NCBI GenBank assembly: GCA_902474785.1
Contig: CABRXB010000074.1
Location: forward strand, 1 to 6,230
Direction: 5' to 3'
DNA length: 6,230 bases
From: an uncultured Eubacteriales bacterium
GTDB lineage: Bacteria > Bacillota > Clostridia > Oscillospirales > Feifaniaceae
The first letter of the stretch is position 1. Each line of letters starts with the position of its first letter. Positions 1 to 5,502 of the stretch are shown piece by piece. The notes beneath the pieces were generated by a model. It had not been told where the DNA came from and did no database searches. It saw only the letters and a list, made by a program, of their open reading frames with translations. Both the position numbers and the translations under genes were made by a program.

Positions 1-270
1 ATCACGCAGGCGCGGCGGCTGACGGACGAGCAGCAGGCGCTGCTGGGAAAAAGCGCCCTTGTTTGGGGGTGCGATCTCTGCCAGCTCTGCTGCCCCGCCA
101 ACGAGGGATTGGAGGCATCGGCGCTGCCCGAGTTTTCAAAGGAGCTGCTGTGCAGCCTGACAGCGGACGAGCTGGCAGGGCTTTCCGACCGCGCCTTTCG
201 GAAGAAGTATGAGAATCGAGCCTTTGCCTTTCGCGGCATCGCGCCGCTGCGCCGCAACCTGGAGCGGTGA
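1..270 (+). CDS. queG: Epoxyqueuosine reductase QueG, C-terminal fragment
   Basis: This is the last 89 residues of a cobalamin-dependent iron-sulfur enzyme that reduces epoxyqueuosine to queuosine in the wobble position of certain tRNAs, the final step of queuosine synthesis, in the cytoplasm. The frame is open from base 1 and stops with TGA at 268-270; the start is outside the window. Residues 23-34 read GCDLCQLCCPAN, the second [4Fe-4S] motif of the family (C24, C27, C31 before the proline). Residues 73-88 carry the family's C-terminal signature, an ARG-rich RAF.FRG..PL.RNL stretch. The protein ends just after this signature, so it lacks the C-terminal HEAT-like extension of the longer proteobacterial QueG, as is usual in Bacillota. 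C30 is an extra cysteine next to cluster ligand C31. The first cluster and the cobalamin site cannot be checked here. No convincing terminator follows directly; transcription may run on towards 1400. Confidence 0.9.
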   Translation: MTQARRLTDEQQALLGKSALVWGCDLCQLCCPANEGLEASALPEFSKELLCSLTADELAGLSDRAFRKKYENRAFAFRGIAPLRRNLER

Positions 271-726
271 GAGATTTGCGCTCTGGCTGCCTTACAAAGC
301 CGCGCTTTGATGTTGTGGCAGGTGTCGACAGGGTAATTTCAAACACCGCAGTGAGACGAGGGTCAGCGGCGGGACGTTGAACGATCTGCCTCCGGATCAG
401 GGAAGCCGGCGCTGTTTCGTAAAACTTGCGGTGCGAGAGAAAGGCAGGGACAGCTCCCGGTCAAGCTGGAGAAAAAGAAGAGGGGTCGGCGGGGCTTGGG
501 GCAATGTGTTGGGGCTGTTGCCCGATTTTCGGAAAAAAGGCGCGTCGGAAACATTTTGGAAGCGCAAGGGAAATTGCCATACCCCGCCAGGTTTCGGGAA
601 AACGGGCAGAGGAGATCTTTTGCCAGCCGACCCGAAGCGCGAGCCATCTCGACCCAGCGGCAAAGGCCGTCCGGTTTGCGGGGACATGGGGCGCGTCTGC
701 AAATGCCAAGGTTGCGAAGTGCAGCG

Positions 727-793
727 GCAGCCGCCCGCGCCGGGGCAGGGTATAGCCACCCGGCCAGACAGGGAAGGCGAGTCTCACGTGGGG
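727..793 (+). repeat. 67-bp flanking direct repeat, left copy
   Basis: This segment is repeated at 1168-1234 in the same orientation with 9 mismatches in 67 positions (about 87% identity) and no gaps. The shared core is GGCAGGGTATAGCCACCCGG followed by CCAGAC. It lies 17 bases before the first 120-bp tandem unit. Together the two copies bracket the array, so the whole can be read as a composite repeat element. The sequence is unrelated to the 120-bp unit. Confidence 0.8.
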
Positions 794-810
794 AAGCCCA
801 AGGGGGGTAT

Positions 811-1160
811 GCCCTCGAAGGGGAGAGGGCAGCCTTCTGAACAGTCGAGGGGGAACGGGAATCCGGCTCGCCTCGGGCTGGGGGAGCGGCAAAAACCGTC
901 CGGAAGGTATGCAACGAAGCAGAGGGCATGCCACCGAAAGGGGAAAGGGCAGCCTTCTGAATGGTCGAGGGGAGCGGGCATCCAGCTTCTCCCGGGCCAG
1001 GGGAGCGGCGAAAAACCGTCCGGAAGGTCTGCAACGAAGCAGAGGGCATGCCTCCGAAAGGGGAGAGGGCAGCCTCCTGAACGGTTGAGGGGAGTGGGCA
1101 ACCGGCTCTCCTCTGGGCCTGGGAAGCGGCGAAAAACCGTCCGAAAGGGCCGCAACGAGG
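811..1160. repeat. Three tandem copies of a ~120-bp repeat
   Basis: The units run roughly 811-930, 931-1050 and 1051-1160. Units 1 and 2 are about 85-87% identical by hand alignment, and both end in the same 20-base block (911-930 and 1031-1050). Each unit contains, in order, a GAGGGCAGCC-like block, a TCGAGG/TTGAGG block, a variable G-rich middle, then AAAAACCGTCCG and GCAACGA. Unit 3 is the most diverged and loses homology after GCAACGAGG. Single-base indels occur in the variable middle and before the AAAAACCG block. A degenerate trace (GCGGCAAAGGCCGTCCGG, near 658-675) suggests an older unit upstream. The repeat family is not one I recognise. Confidence 0.85.
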
Positions 1161-1167
1161 CGCCGGG

Positions 1168-1234
1168 GCAGTCGTCCGCGCCTAGGCAGGGTATAGCCAC
1201 CCGGCCAGACAAAGAAGGCGCGTCTTGCGTGGGG
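1168..1234 (+). repeat. 67-bp flanking direct repeat, right copy
   Basis: This is the partner of 727-793, lying just after the truncated third tandem unit. The differences are substitutions only, clustered at the two ends, while the central block GGCAGGGTATAGCCACCCGG is identical in both copies. That identity in the centre could reflect either a functional core or recent conversion between copies. Confidence 0.8.
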
Positions 1235-1367
1235 GCGCCTGCCGGCAAGAAGTCTTAGCAAACCAAAACAAGAGCAAGCGCAGCAACTCGCCTTGGGGCA
1301 AGCAGGCATGGCCGGTCGTCTTTCTTAGGAAAAAAGGGCTCCTCTTCGCTCACGCGCAAAAACAACA

Positions 1368-1400
1368 GGCAAGCCACAAATTGTCCTTGCCAAGTTTTTT
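1368..1400 (+). terminator. Probable intrinsic terminator for + strand transcripts
   Basis: GGCAAG (1368-1373) can pair with CTTGCC (1386-1391). An inner ACA/TGT pairing closes the loop, and the sequence then runs AAG and six Ts (1395-1400). The stem is only six pairs plus three inner pairs, so it is moderate. It is correctly oriented to end transcripts arriving from queG through the repeat region. No other + strand candidate with a T-tract was seen after queG. Confidence 0.45.
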
Positions 1401-1466
1401 GTGCGCAAAGTCATGGAGCAAGGCAGATTTCCGGTTGGGCGGACGAGAGCACCAGTTCCGATCTGT

Positions 1467-1508
1467 AAAACAAAAAGGGGGCCCATTCATCCTGCATGGG
1501 CCCCCTTT
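1467..1508 (-). terminator. Intrinsic terminator of the ABC transporter operon
   Basis: A perfect 13-bp stem (1496-1508 with 1474-1486) encloses a 9-base loop at 1487-1495. Read on the - strand, the hairpin is followed by CTTTTTGTTTTAC, a good U-rich tail. On the + strand no T-run follows, so its main job should be to stop the - strand operon, about 100 bases after the permease stop codon. A weaker hairpin (AAGCT/AGCTT around 1566-1580) lies between the stop codon and this site. Confidence 0.85.
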
Positions 1509-1609
1509 GTCGGAAAGCTGAATGGTCCATGGGCGCAGTTGAAAAGAGCCCCATGAAAACCTGAAAAGCTCGAATAGCTTCTCAATTGCCGCTTGTCACA
1601 GAGGCGTTG

Positions 1610-3268
1610 TTACACACCGCCAAAGGGGACCAGAGGCTCCTCGTTGCGCCGCCTGTTCAGGCGGAAGCTCTGCCACGCCTTCATCACTGTGTTGATCAAC
1701 AAAATCACCAGCGAGATGGCGACGGCGCTCTCCCACATGCCCTGATCGCTGTACGCGGTGATTTGCAGCGCCAGCGTGGTCAGCTTTGCGTTGTAGAGCA
1801 GCGACACGGCCGAGATCGTCACCATGGTGTTGGTGAAAAAGTAGACAAACACATCGAGCAGCATCCGTCGGCTGTTGGGGATGATGACGTCGATCAAAAC
1901 ACGCAGAGAGCTGCCGCCCAGAGTGTAGCACACGGCCTCCAGATTGGGGTTGAGCAGCTTGAAGTGGCTGATGGCCATCATGTAGGGCGAGCCGAAGAAG
2001 TGCATCACGTTGACGATGATGAGAATCCACACCGTGTTGTACAGCGGCGTGCCCCGGAAGAACATGGCAAAGGCAAGACCCAGCGCAAGACCGGGGATGG
2101 CAAGAGAGGTGATGTAGAGCGCGTGCGTCACCTTTTTGAGGCCCGACGGCGCGTTCGAGGCGCGCACATACATATAGCCCGCAGCCAGCGACAGCAGCGT
2201 GCCCAGCACACCCGTCATCAGTGCGATAAAGATGGAGTTGAGAATGAGGCTGCCCAGCTTTCCCACCGTGATGATACGGCTGAAATGCGAGAGGGTCAGC
2301 GACATGTCGTAAGGCCACGACTGGATGAAGGGCGTGATGAGGATGAGCGCGATGGGCACCACCAGAACCACAATGAGCACGCAGAAAAAGAGTTTTTGAA
2401 TCGGGGGAAAGCGTCCCGACTTGACCGGCACCACATTGCGCGTGGAGCTGACCTGCTTTTTGCTAAAATACAGGATGTCAAGCAGGTAGACGATGACGGC
2501 CGGGATCAAAATCATGGTGCTGTAAATCGCGCCCTTGGAAAAGTCGAGCATGCCAATGACATTTTTGTAAAAGAGCAACGGGATGATGGAATAGGTGCCG
2601 CCCACCGACAGCGGAATTCCATAGTCGGTGAAGATCATGGTAAAGCAGACGGCAAAGGCCGAAAACATGGCATACTTCATGATGGGCAGCGTGATGTCGA
2701 AAAATCGGCGCATGGGTTTCACGCCGAGCATGGCGGCCGTTTCGAAGAGGCGGCCATCCAGGTTGATCAGCGCCTGCGAAAGCACCAGAAATGCCAGGGG
2801 AAACGCGTAAAAGAAGCTGCCCATGATGATGCCGAGCGGCCCGTAGATGGGGAGCTGAACGCCGAAAAGCTGCGTGATGATGCCCATTTTGCCAAAGAGA
2901 TACACGATGACAAGACCGTGCGTGATCGAGGGGACCAGCATGGGCAAAATGGCCAGAAACCGGAAAAAGGGGCGCAGCTTGACGGGCAGTTTGAGCTCCA
3001 CAACGTAGGCGAAGAAAAAGGCCAGCGAAACGGCAAGCAGACTTGCGGTAATTGTGACCACACAGGAGTTCAAAAGCGCCTGTTTTGTGGTGGAACTGCC
3101 GATCACCTGTGCAAAGCCGGCGTAAAAGGGCGTGAAGTCGACCGATCTTCGCAGCAGCATGAGCATGGGCACAATGAGATTGGTGCAGACGATCAGGATG
3201 AGTAAAACAAGGCAGAGGGTGGAGGATCGCCGGCGCCAGACGTTGGATTCTCTGTTTGTAAAGCTCAC
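1610..3268 (-). CDS. ABC importer permease, fused two-domain (Fe3+/2-aminoethylphosphonate type)
   Basis: This is a 552-residue inner-membrane protein that should form the whole transmembrane channel by itself, since it carries two binding-protein-dependent permease domains in tandem. Hydrophobic segments are spread over about 17-265 and again 292-530, separated by a charged linker around 268-291. Each half has the cytoplasmic EAA-type loop that docks on the ATPase: FETAAMLGVKP at 175-185 with P195, and LEAVCYTLGG at 443-452 with P464. The FFTNTMVTISAV stretch (477-488) resembles the fused permeases annotated for 2-aminoethylphosphonate uptake (PhnU2-like) and the related Fe3+ permeases. The start is GTG at 3268. 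It overlaps the ATPase stop as GTGA and has an AGGAG RBS (3280-3276) seven bases upstream, so it is probably translationally coupled. It is the last gene of the operon. The substrate is unknown: the family assignment is firm, the phosphonate link is only resemblance. Confidence 0.9.
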   Translation of the reverse strand: MSFTNRESNVWRRRSSTLCLVLLILIVCTNLIVPMLMLLRRSVDFTPFYAGFAQVIGSSTTKQALLNSCVVTITASLLAVSLAFFFAYVVELKLPVKLRPFFRFLAILPMLVPSITHGLVIVYLFGKMGIITQLFGVQLPIYGPLGIIMGSFFYAFPLAFLVLSQALINLDGRLFETAAMLGVKPMRRFFDITLPIMKYAMFSAFAVCFTMIFTDYGIPLSVGGTYSIIPLLFYKNVIGMLDFSKGAIYSTMILIPAVIVYLLDILYFSKKQVSSTRNVVPVKSGRFPPIQKLFFCVLIVVLVVPIALILITPFIQSWPYDMSLTLSHFSRIITVGKLGSLILNSIFIALMTGVLGTLLSLAAGYMYVRASNAPSGLKKVTHALYITSLAIPGLALGLAFAMFFRGTPLYNTVWILIIVNVMHFFGSPYMMAISHFKLLNPNLEAVCYTLGGSSLRVLIDVIIPNSRRMLLDVFVYFFTNTMVTISAVSLLYNAKLTTLALQITAYSDQGMWESAVAISLVILLINTVMKAWQSFRLNRRRNEEPLVPFGGV

Positions 3269-4032
3269 CGGCGATCTCCTCTTTTCAAATTCCAGATATA
3301 GCGCGCGCGCTTGTTGATCTGATCGATGATAAAGGTCTGGATGAAGGGGTTGCCCGTCGTCTCATAGAGGTCGATGGGCGGCGCGTCGGCCACAATGACG
3401 CCGCGGCGCATCAAAACGATGCGGTCGGACAGCGAAAAGGCCTCCTCCTGATCGTGTGTGACCATCATCATGGTGATGTCAAGCTCGCGCTGAAGCTCCT
3501 TGAGCTCCTCGCTGAGATCGACCTTGACCACCGCGTCGAGCGCCGAGAAGGGCTCGTCGAGCAGCAGCAGGTCGCAGTCGAGCACCAGTGAACGCGCGAT
3601 GGCCGCGCGCTGCTGCATGCCGCCCGAGAGTTCGGAGGGCAGTTTTTTCACCGCGTTTTGCAGCTTGAGCGTTGTCAGGGTGCTCATCACGCGCTCACGG
3701 ATCTCCTGCGGGCTTTTTTTGCGCAGCTTGAGACCGTAGGCCACGTTGTCATAAAGGGTCATGTGGGGAAAAAGCGCATAGTCCTGAAAGACGATGGAGA
3801 ACCCGCGCTTATCCGGCCGGACTTCGGTGATGTCCACATCCTCGTGGTAGATCTTACCACTGCTTGGAGCTTCAAGTCCGGCAATGGTGCGCAGCAGAGT
3901 TGTTTTGCCGCATCCGGAAGGTCCTAAAATAGAGATGAATTCTCCTTTTTTAACCTGGCAGTTGATATCGGTCAGTACCTGGTGCGTCCCAAAGCTCTTG
4001 TTGAGCGATTCGACACGCAAAAGGTCACTCAT
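3265..4032 (-). CDS. ABC importer ATP-binding subunit
   Basis: This 255-residue cytoplasmic ATPase powers the importer. All nucleotide-binding motifs are intact: Walker A GPSGCGKT (37-44), Q-loop glutamine 83, signature LSGGMQQR (135-142), Walker B LLLLDE ending at D159-E160, and switch histidine 193. It resembles the spermidine/Fe3+/phosphonate importer ATPases (PotA/FbpC/PhnT-like) but ends soon after the nucleotide-binding domain. It therefore lacks the C-terminal TOBE-type regulatory domain that brings those proteins to about 350 residues. The ATG at 4032 is preferred because GGAG (4044-4041) lies eight bases upstream and the start overlaps the binding-protein stop in ATGAGTGA. An in-frame GTG at 4041, with AGGA five bases upstream, would add three residues. 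Its stop overlaps the permease GTG by four bases. The gene order binding protein, ATPase, permease supports one complex. Confidence 0.93.
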   Translation of the reverse strand: MSDLLRVESLNKSFGTHQVLTDINCQVKKGEFISILGPSGCGKTTLLRTIAGLEAPSSGKIYHEDVDITEVRPDKRGFSIVFQDYALFPHMTLYDNVAYGLKLRKKSPQEIRERVMSTLTTLKLQNAVKKLPSELSGGMQQRAAIARSLVLDCDLLLLDEPFSALDAVVKVDLSEELKELQRELDITMMMVTHDQEEAFSLSDRIVLMRRGVIVADAPPIDLYETTGNPFIQTFIIDQINKRARYIWNLKRGDRR

Positions 4033-5026
4033 GTCTGGCACTCCATTCCTCGGAAATTTGTTTTTTCAAATCGGCGTCGGTGATGCCGGTCATGTCGAGC
4101 AGCTTGAAGTTTGCAGGATATTCCCCACGGTCCTGCCCCTCTTCCAGCACGGCGATGTTGTAGTCGTTGAACACGGCGTTGCCCTCGACCGAGGTGATCA
4201 CGCCCATGATCTCAAGCACAAAGTCGGAGGGCTCTTCCTTGCGGTTGATGAGAAGCGCCGTGTCGTAGTCGTAGGGGGCGCCCTCTTCGGCAAAGATGAC
4301 CTTCACAGGCTTGCCGGCTTCCACCAGACGCATGCCCTCGTAGTCGATGCCAAGGCCGATCACAGCCTCGCCCTTTTCCACCATGGTGGAGGGGATGGAG
4401 CCCGATTCGCCAAAGAGCATGATGTTTTCACTGAGCTTGTCAAAGTAGTCCCAGCCGGCCTCCTCGCCGTAGAGGTTGAGAATGCCCAGCAGGAAGAAAT
4501 AGCCCGTGGAGGAGCTGTTGGGGTTGGCCATCACGATGTGGCCCTTGTAAGCGGGATCGAGCAGATCCTCGTAGGAGGTGGGCTCGGGCAGGCCGAGCTT
4601 TTGAAGCTCCTGGGTGTTGACCAGAATCGCGCCGCACCACACGCCGTTGGGCAGCACCATGTTGTCGGGATCGGCATATGCGCTCTTATAGGCGCTCGAG
4701 GGCGTGAAGGAGCGCAAAAGGCCCTCGTTTTTCAGCGTATTGGCGTAGGCGCTCGAAAGAGAGAGCGCAATGTCGGCATCGGTGTCGGCGCCCTCGGCCT
4801 GGAGTTTGGCGGCCAGCTTGCCAGACGACATGTAGGTGATGTTGATCTCCGCATCGGGATAGAGCGAACGCAGATATTCAAGCTGAATGGCAATTTGCTC
4901 TTCGTAGTTGGCCGACAGAATGTTGACCACCTGTTTTTCTTCTCCGGAGTTCTGGCAGCCGGCGACAAGCACCATCAGGGACGCGAGCGTCAGCAGCAGA
5001 GCGAGAAGTTTCCTTCCTAGTTTCAT
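4025..5026 (-). CDS. Substrate-binding lipoprotein of the ABC importer
   Basis: This 333-residue extracellular receptor should capture the substrate and deliver it to the permease. A lipoprotein signal peptide is clear: basic MKLGRK, a leucine-rich core, then lipobox LVAGC with lipidated C24. The mature part matches the Fe3+/thiamine/2-aminoethylphosphonate binding-protein group (COG1840-like). Supporting features are a VVNILSA start (33-39), ADIALSLSSAY (84-94), ANPNSSSTGY (167-176), SGS at 208-210, GEAVIGLGIDYEG (219-231) and a PVKVIFAEEG stretch (240-249). The adjacent tyrosine pair that holds iron in FbpA-type proteins is not evident, which weakens an iron assignment. The ATG has AGGAGG (5040-5035) eight bases upstream. 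It is the first gene after a riboswitch-terminator leader, so its expression is probably cut by c-di-AMP. The family is confident, the ligand unknown. Confidence 0.92.
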   Translation of the reverse strand: MKLGRKLLALLLTLASLMVLVAGCQNSGEEKQVVNILSANYEEQIAIQLEYLRSLYPDAEINITYMSSGKLAAKLQAEGADTDADIALSLSSAYANTLKNEGLLRSFTPSSAYKSAYADPDNMVLPNGVWCGAILVNTQELQKLGLPEPTSYEDLLDPAYKGHIVMANPNSSSTGYFFLLGILNLYGEEAGWDYFDKLSENIMLFGESGSIPSTMVEKGEAVIGLGIDYEGMRLVEAGKPVKVIFAEEGAPYDYDTALLINRKEEPSDFVLEIMGVITSVEGNAVFNDYNIAVLEEGQDRGEYPANFKLLDMTGITDADLKKQISEEWSARHE

Positions 5027-5123
5027 GTTTTTTTCCTCCTATTTTTAAATTTTTGAAAACAAGGTTGCAAGACGGCGACGCATGTTCATGCAGGGTTTAT
5101 GAAGCCAGATGCAGACCCCCCGC

Positions 5124-5159
5124 AAAAAAAGCAGCCGCCCGGGAGGATTCCCGGCCGGC
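5124..5159 (-). terminator. Riboswitch-controlled intrinsic terminator in the leader
   Basis: On the - strand, 5159-5149 pairs with 5144-5134 (10 of 11 positions, one G-G mismatch) around a four-base loop. The hairpin is very GC-rich and is followed after TGC by seven Ts (5130-5124). It sits between the aptamer and the binding-protein start, where a transcription-attenuation switch is expected. Its 5' arm is also complementary to the 3' edge of the riboswitch, so formation should depend on ligand. Confidence 0.88.
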
Positions 5160-5235
5160 AGAAAAGAGTATACAAAATACAGGCAGAGAGCGCAGAAAAA
5201 CGGCGCGCCTGCAAGAAAATCCCTTCTCTGCCGAC
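5154..5235 (-). promoter_or_regulatory. Antiterminator pairing overlapping aptamer helix P1
   Basis: GUCGGCAGAGAAG (5235-5223) can pair with CUUUUCUGCCGGC (5166-5154) over 13 continuous positions, 11 Watson-Crick and two G-U. The first segment contains the 3' strand of aptamer helix P1 (5232-5228). The second covers the first six bases of the terminator's 5' arm. The two structures exclude each other, giving a plausible ON state without ligand and OFF state with ligand. This is deduced by pairing alone, without a folding calculation. Confidence 0.7.
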
Positions 5236-5332
5236 GAGATTAGCTGACGGGTTCGGGAAGAAAGGTTCCCTGCCGCATGATGCGGATTCACCCCAACGTT
5301 TGGTTCTCCCGTTACTAAATAGTATTAGGCAA
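5228..5332 (-). promoter_or_regulatory. c-di-AMP riboswitch (ydaO/yuaA class) aptamer
   Basis: The leader matches the ydaO/yuaA consensus in order: GCCUAAU (5330-5324), GGGAGAACC (5310-5302), GGGGUGAAUCC (5294-5284), then CCCGAACCCGUCAGCUAAU (5257-5239) and CUCGUCGGC (5238-5230). Predicted helices are P1 UUGCC (5332-5328) with GGCAG (5232-5228); ACGGG (5312-5308) with CCCGU (5251-5247); a small hairpin CCGCA/UGCGG (5285-5281 with 5277-5273); and GGGA/UCCC (5270-5267 with 5258-5255). Members of this class bind cyclic di-AMP and normally switch genes off. It starts within a base or two of the predicted transcription start and feeds into an antiterminator/terminator pair, so it should control the downstream ABC transporter operon by premature termination. 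CUAAU replaces the commoner CUAAC in the conserved 3' block. Confidence 0.9.
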
Positions 5333-5337
5333 TTTTT

Positions 5338-5366
5338 ATTATAACAAAGCATTGCATGAAATGCAA
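5338..5366 (-). promoter_or_regulatory. Sigma-70/SigA-type promoter of the transporter operon
   Basis: The -35 box TTGCAT (5366-5361) and a perfect -10 box TATAAT (5343-5338) are separated by exactly 17 bases. An A-run just upstream (5374-5368) could act as an UP-like element. Transcription should start near 5332, directly at the first strand of the riboswitch. No other promoter of this quality was seen in the window. Confidence 0.85.
5352..5366 (-). promoter_or_regulatory. Possible operator: inverted repeat on the -35 box
   Basis: TTGCAT-TTC-ATGCAA is a perfect 6-bp inverted repeat with a 3-base spacer. Its left arm is the -35 hexamer, so a dimeric protein bound here would block RNA polymerase. 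No regulator gene is visible in the window and the repeat is short, so chance is possible. Confidence 0.3.
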
Positions 5367-5420
5367 GTTTTTTTGTGAGAGAAGGCAGGAGAAGTTTTCC
5401 AATAATTTACTTATTTTGTA

Positions 5421-5466
5421 GAAAAATCCCCGTTCCAGGGGCTTAAAAAAGCCAAAGGAACGGGGG
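5421..5466 (-). terminator. Intrinsic terminator of the clpC-like gene
   Basis: On the - strand, 5465-5457 (CCCCGTTCC) pairs with 5436-5428 (GGAACGGGG). An inner stem GGCTT/AAGCC (5453-5449 with 5444-5440) closes the loop. The sequence then reads ATTTTTC. It lies about 40 bases after the clpC stop and separates that gene from the transporter promoter downstream. Confidence 0.88.
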
Positions 5467-5502
5467 AAAGATGCGCGAAAACCTGTTTATTTTCGGACTT
5501 TT

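Larger units (their letters stand above)
271..1609. other. Convergent intergenic region without a credible gene
   Basis: These 1.3 kb lie between queG (+) and the permease gene (-). Several reading frames stay open for hundreds of bases on both strands, but they look spurious. Their predicted proteins are mixtures of Arg/Gly/Pro/Lys (+) or Pro/Arg/Ser/Phe (-) with no recognisable domain. No start has a convincing ribosome binding site. Copies of the internal repeat differ by single-base insertions and deletions, which shift any frame. The + strand is conspicuously rich in G and A runs over about 460-1250. The stretch holds the tandem repeat array and its flanking direct repeats, listed separately, and ends in two oppositely oriented terminators. 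Nothing recognisable was found in 271-650, apart from a weak T-tract-less hairpin at 287-321. Confidence 0.7.

Noticed and set aside
287..321. Hairpin CTGCC/GGCAG with inner CAAAGC/GCTTTG after queG as its terminator
   Set aside because: No T-tract follows it on the + strand and the outer and inner stems are separated by unpaired bases.
811..1160. CRISPR array or integron attC cluster
   Set aside because: There are no short identical repeats alternating with unique spacers, and no cas genes. The ~120-bp size recalls some attC repeats, but no attC core inverted sites, cassette genes or integrase are present.
377..1258. Long open frame on the + strand (293 codons) across the repeat region, and the 282-codon frame opposite it (461-1309)
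   Set aside because: Both consist of low-complexity Arg/Gly/Pro-rich sequence, have no RBS and no domain, overlap each other, and cross repeat units that differ by frame-shifting single-base indels. Open frames are expected from the purine-biased, GC-rich composition.
1586..3205. 539-codon open frame on the + strand, antisense to the permease
   Set aside because: It is an His/Asp/Gln/Arg-rich mirror of the permease codons. The - strand frame has transmembrane segments, EAA loops, an RBS and operon coupling, so it is the real gene.
3884..5020. 378-codon open frame on the + strand, antisense to the binding protein and part of the ATPase
   Set aside because: It is a shadow frame over two clearly real - strand genes, with no independent domain.
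5045..5089. Short upstream open frame on the - strand (15 codons, starting MNMRRR) between the leader terminator and the binding-protein gene
   Set aside because: It has no Shine-Dalgarno sequence and the arrangement is not that of a known leader peptide. Chance is the simpler explanation.
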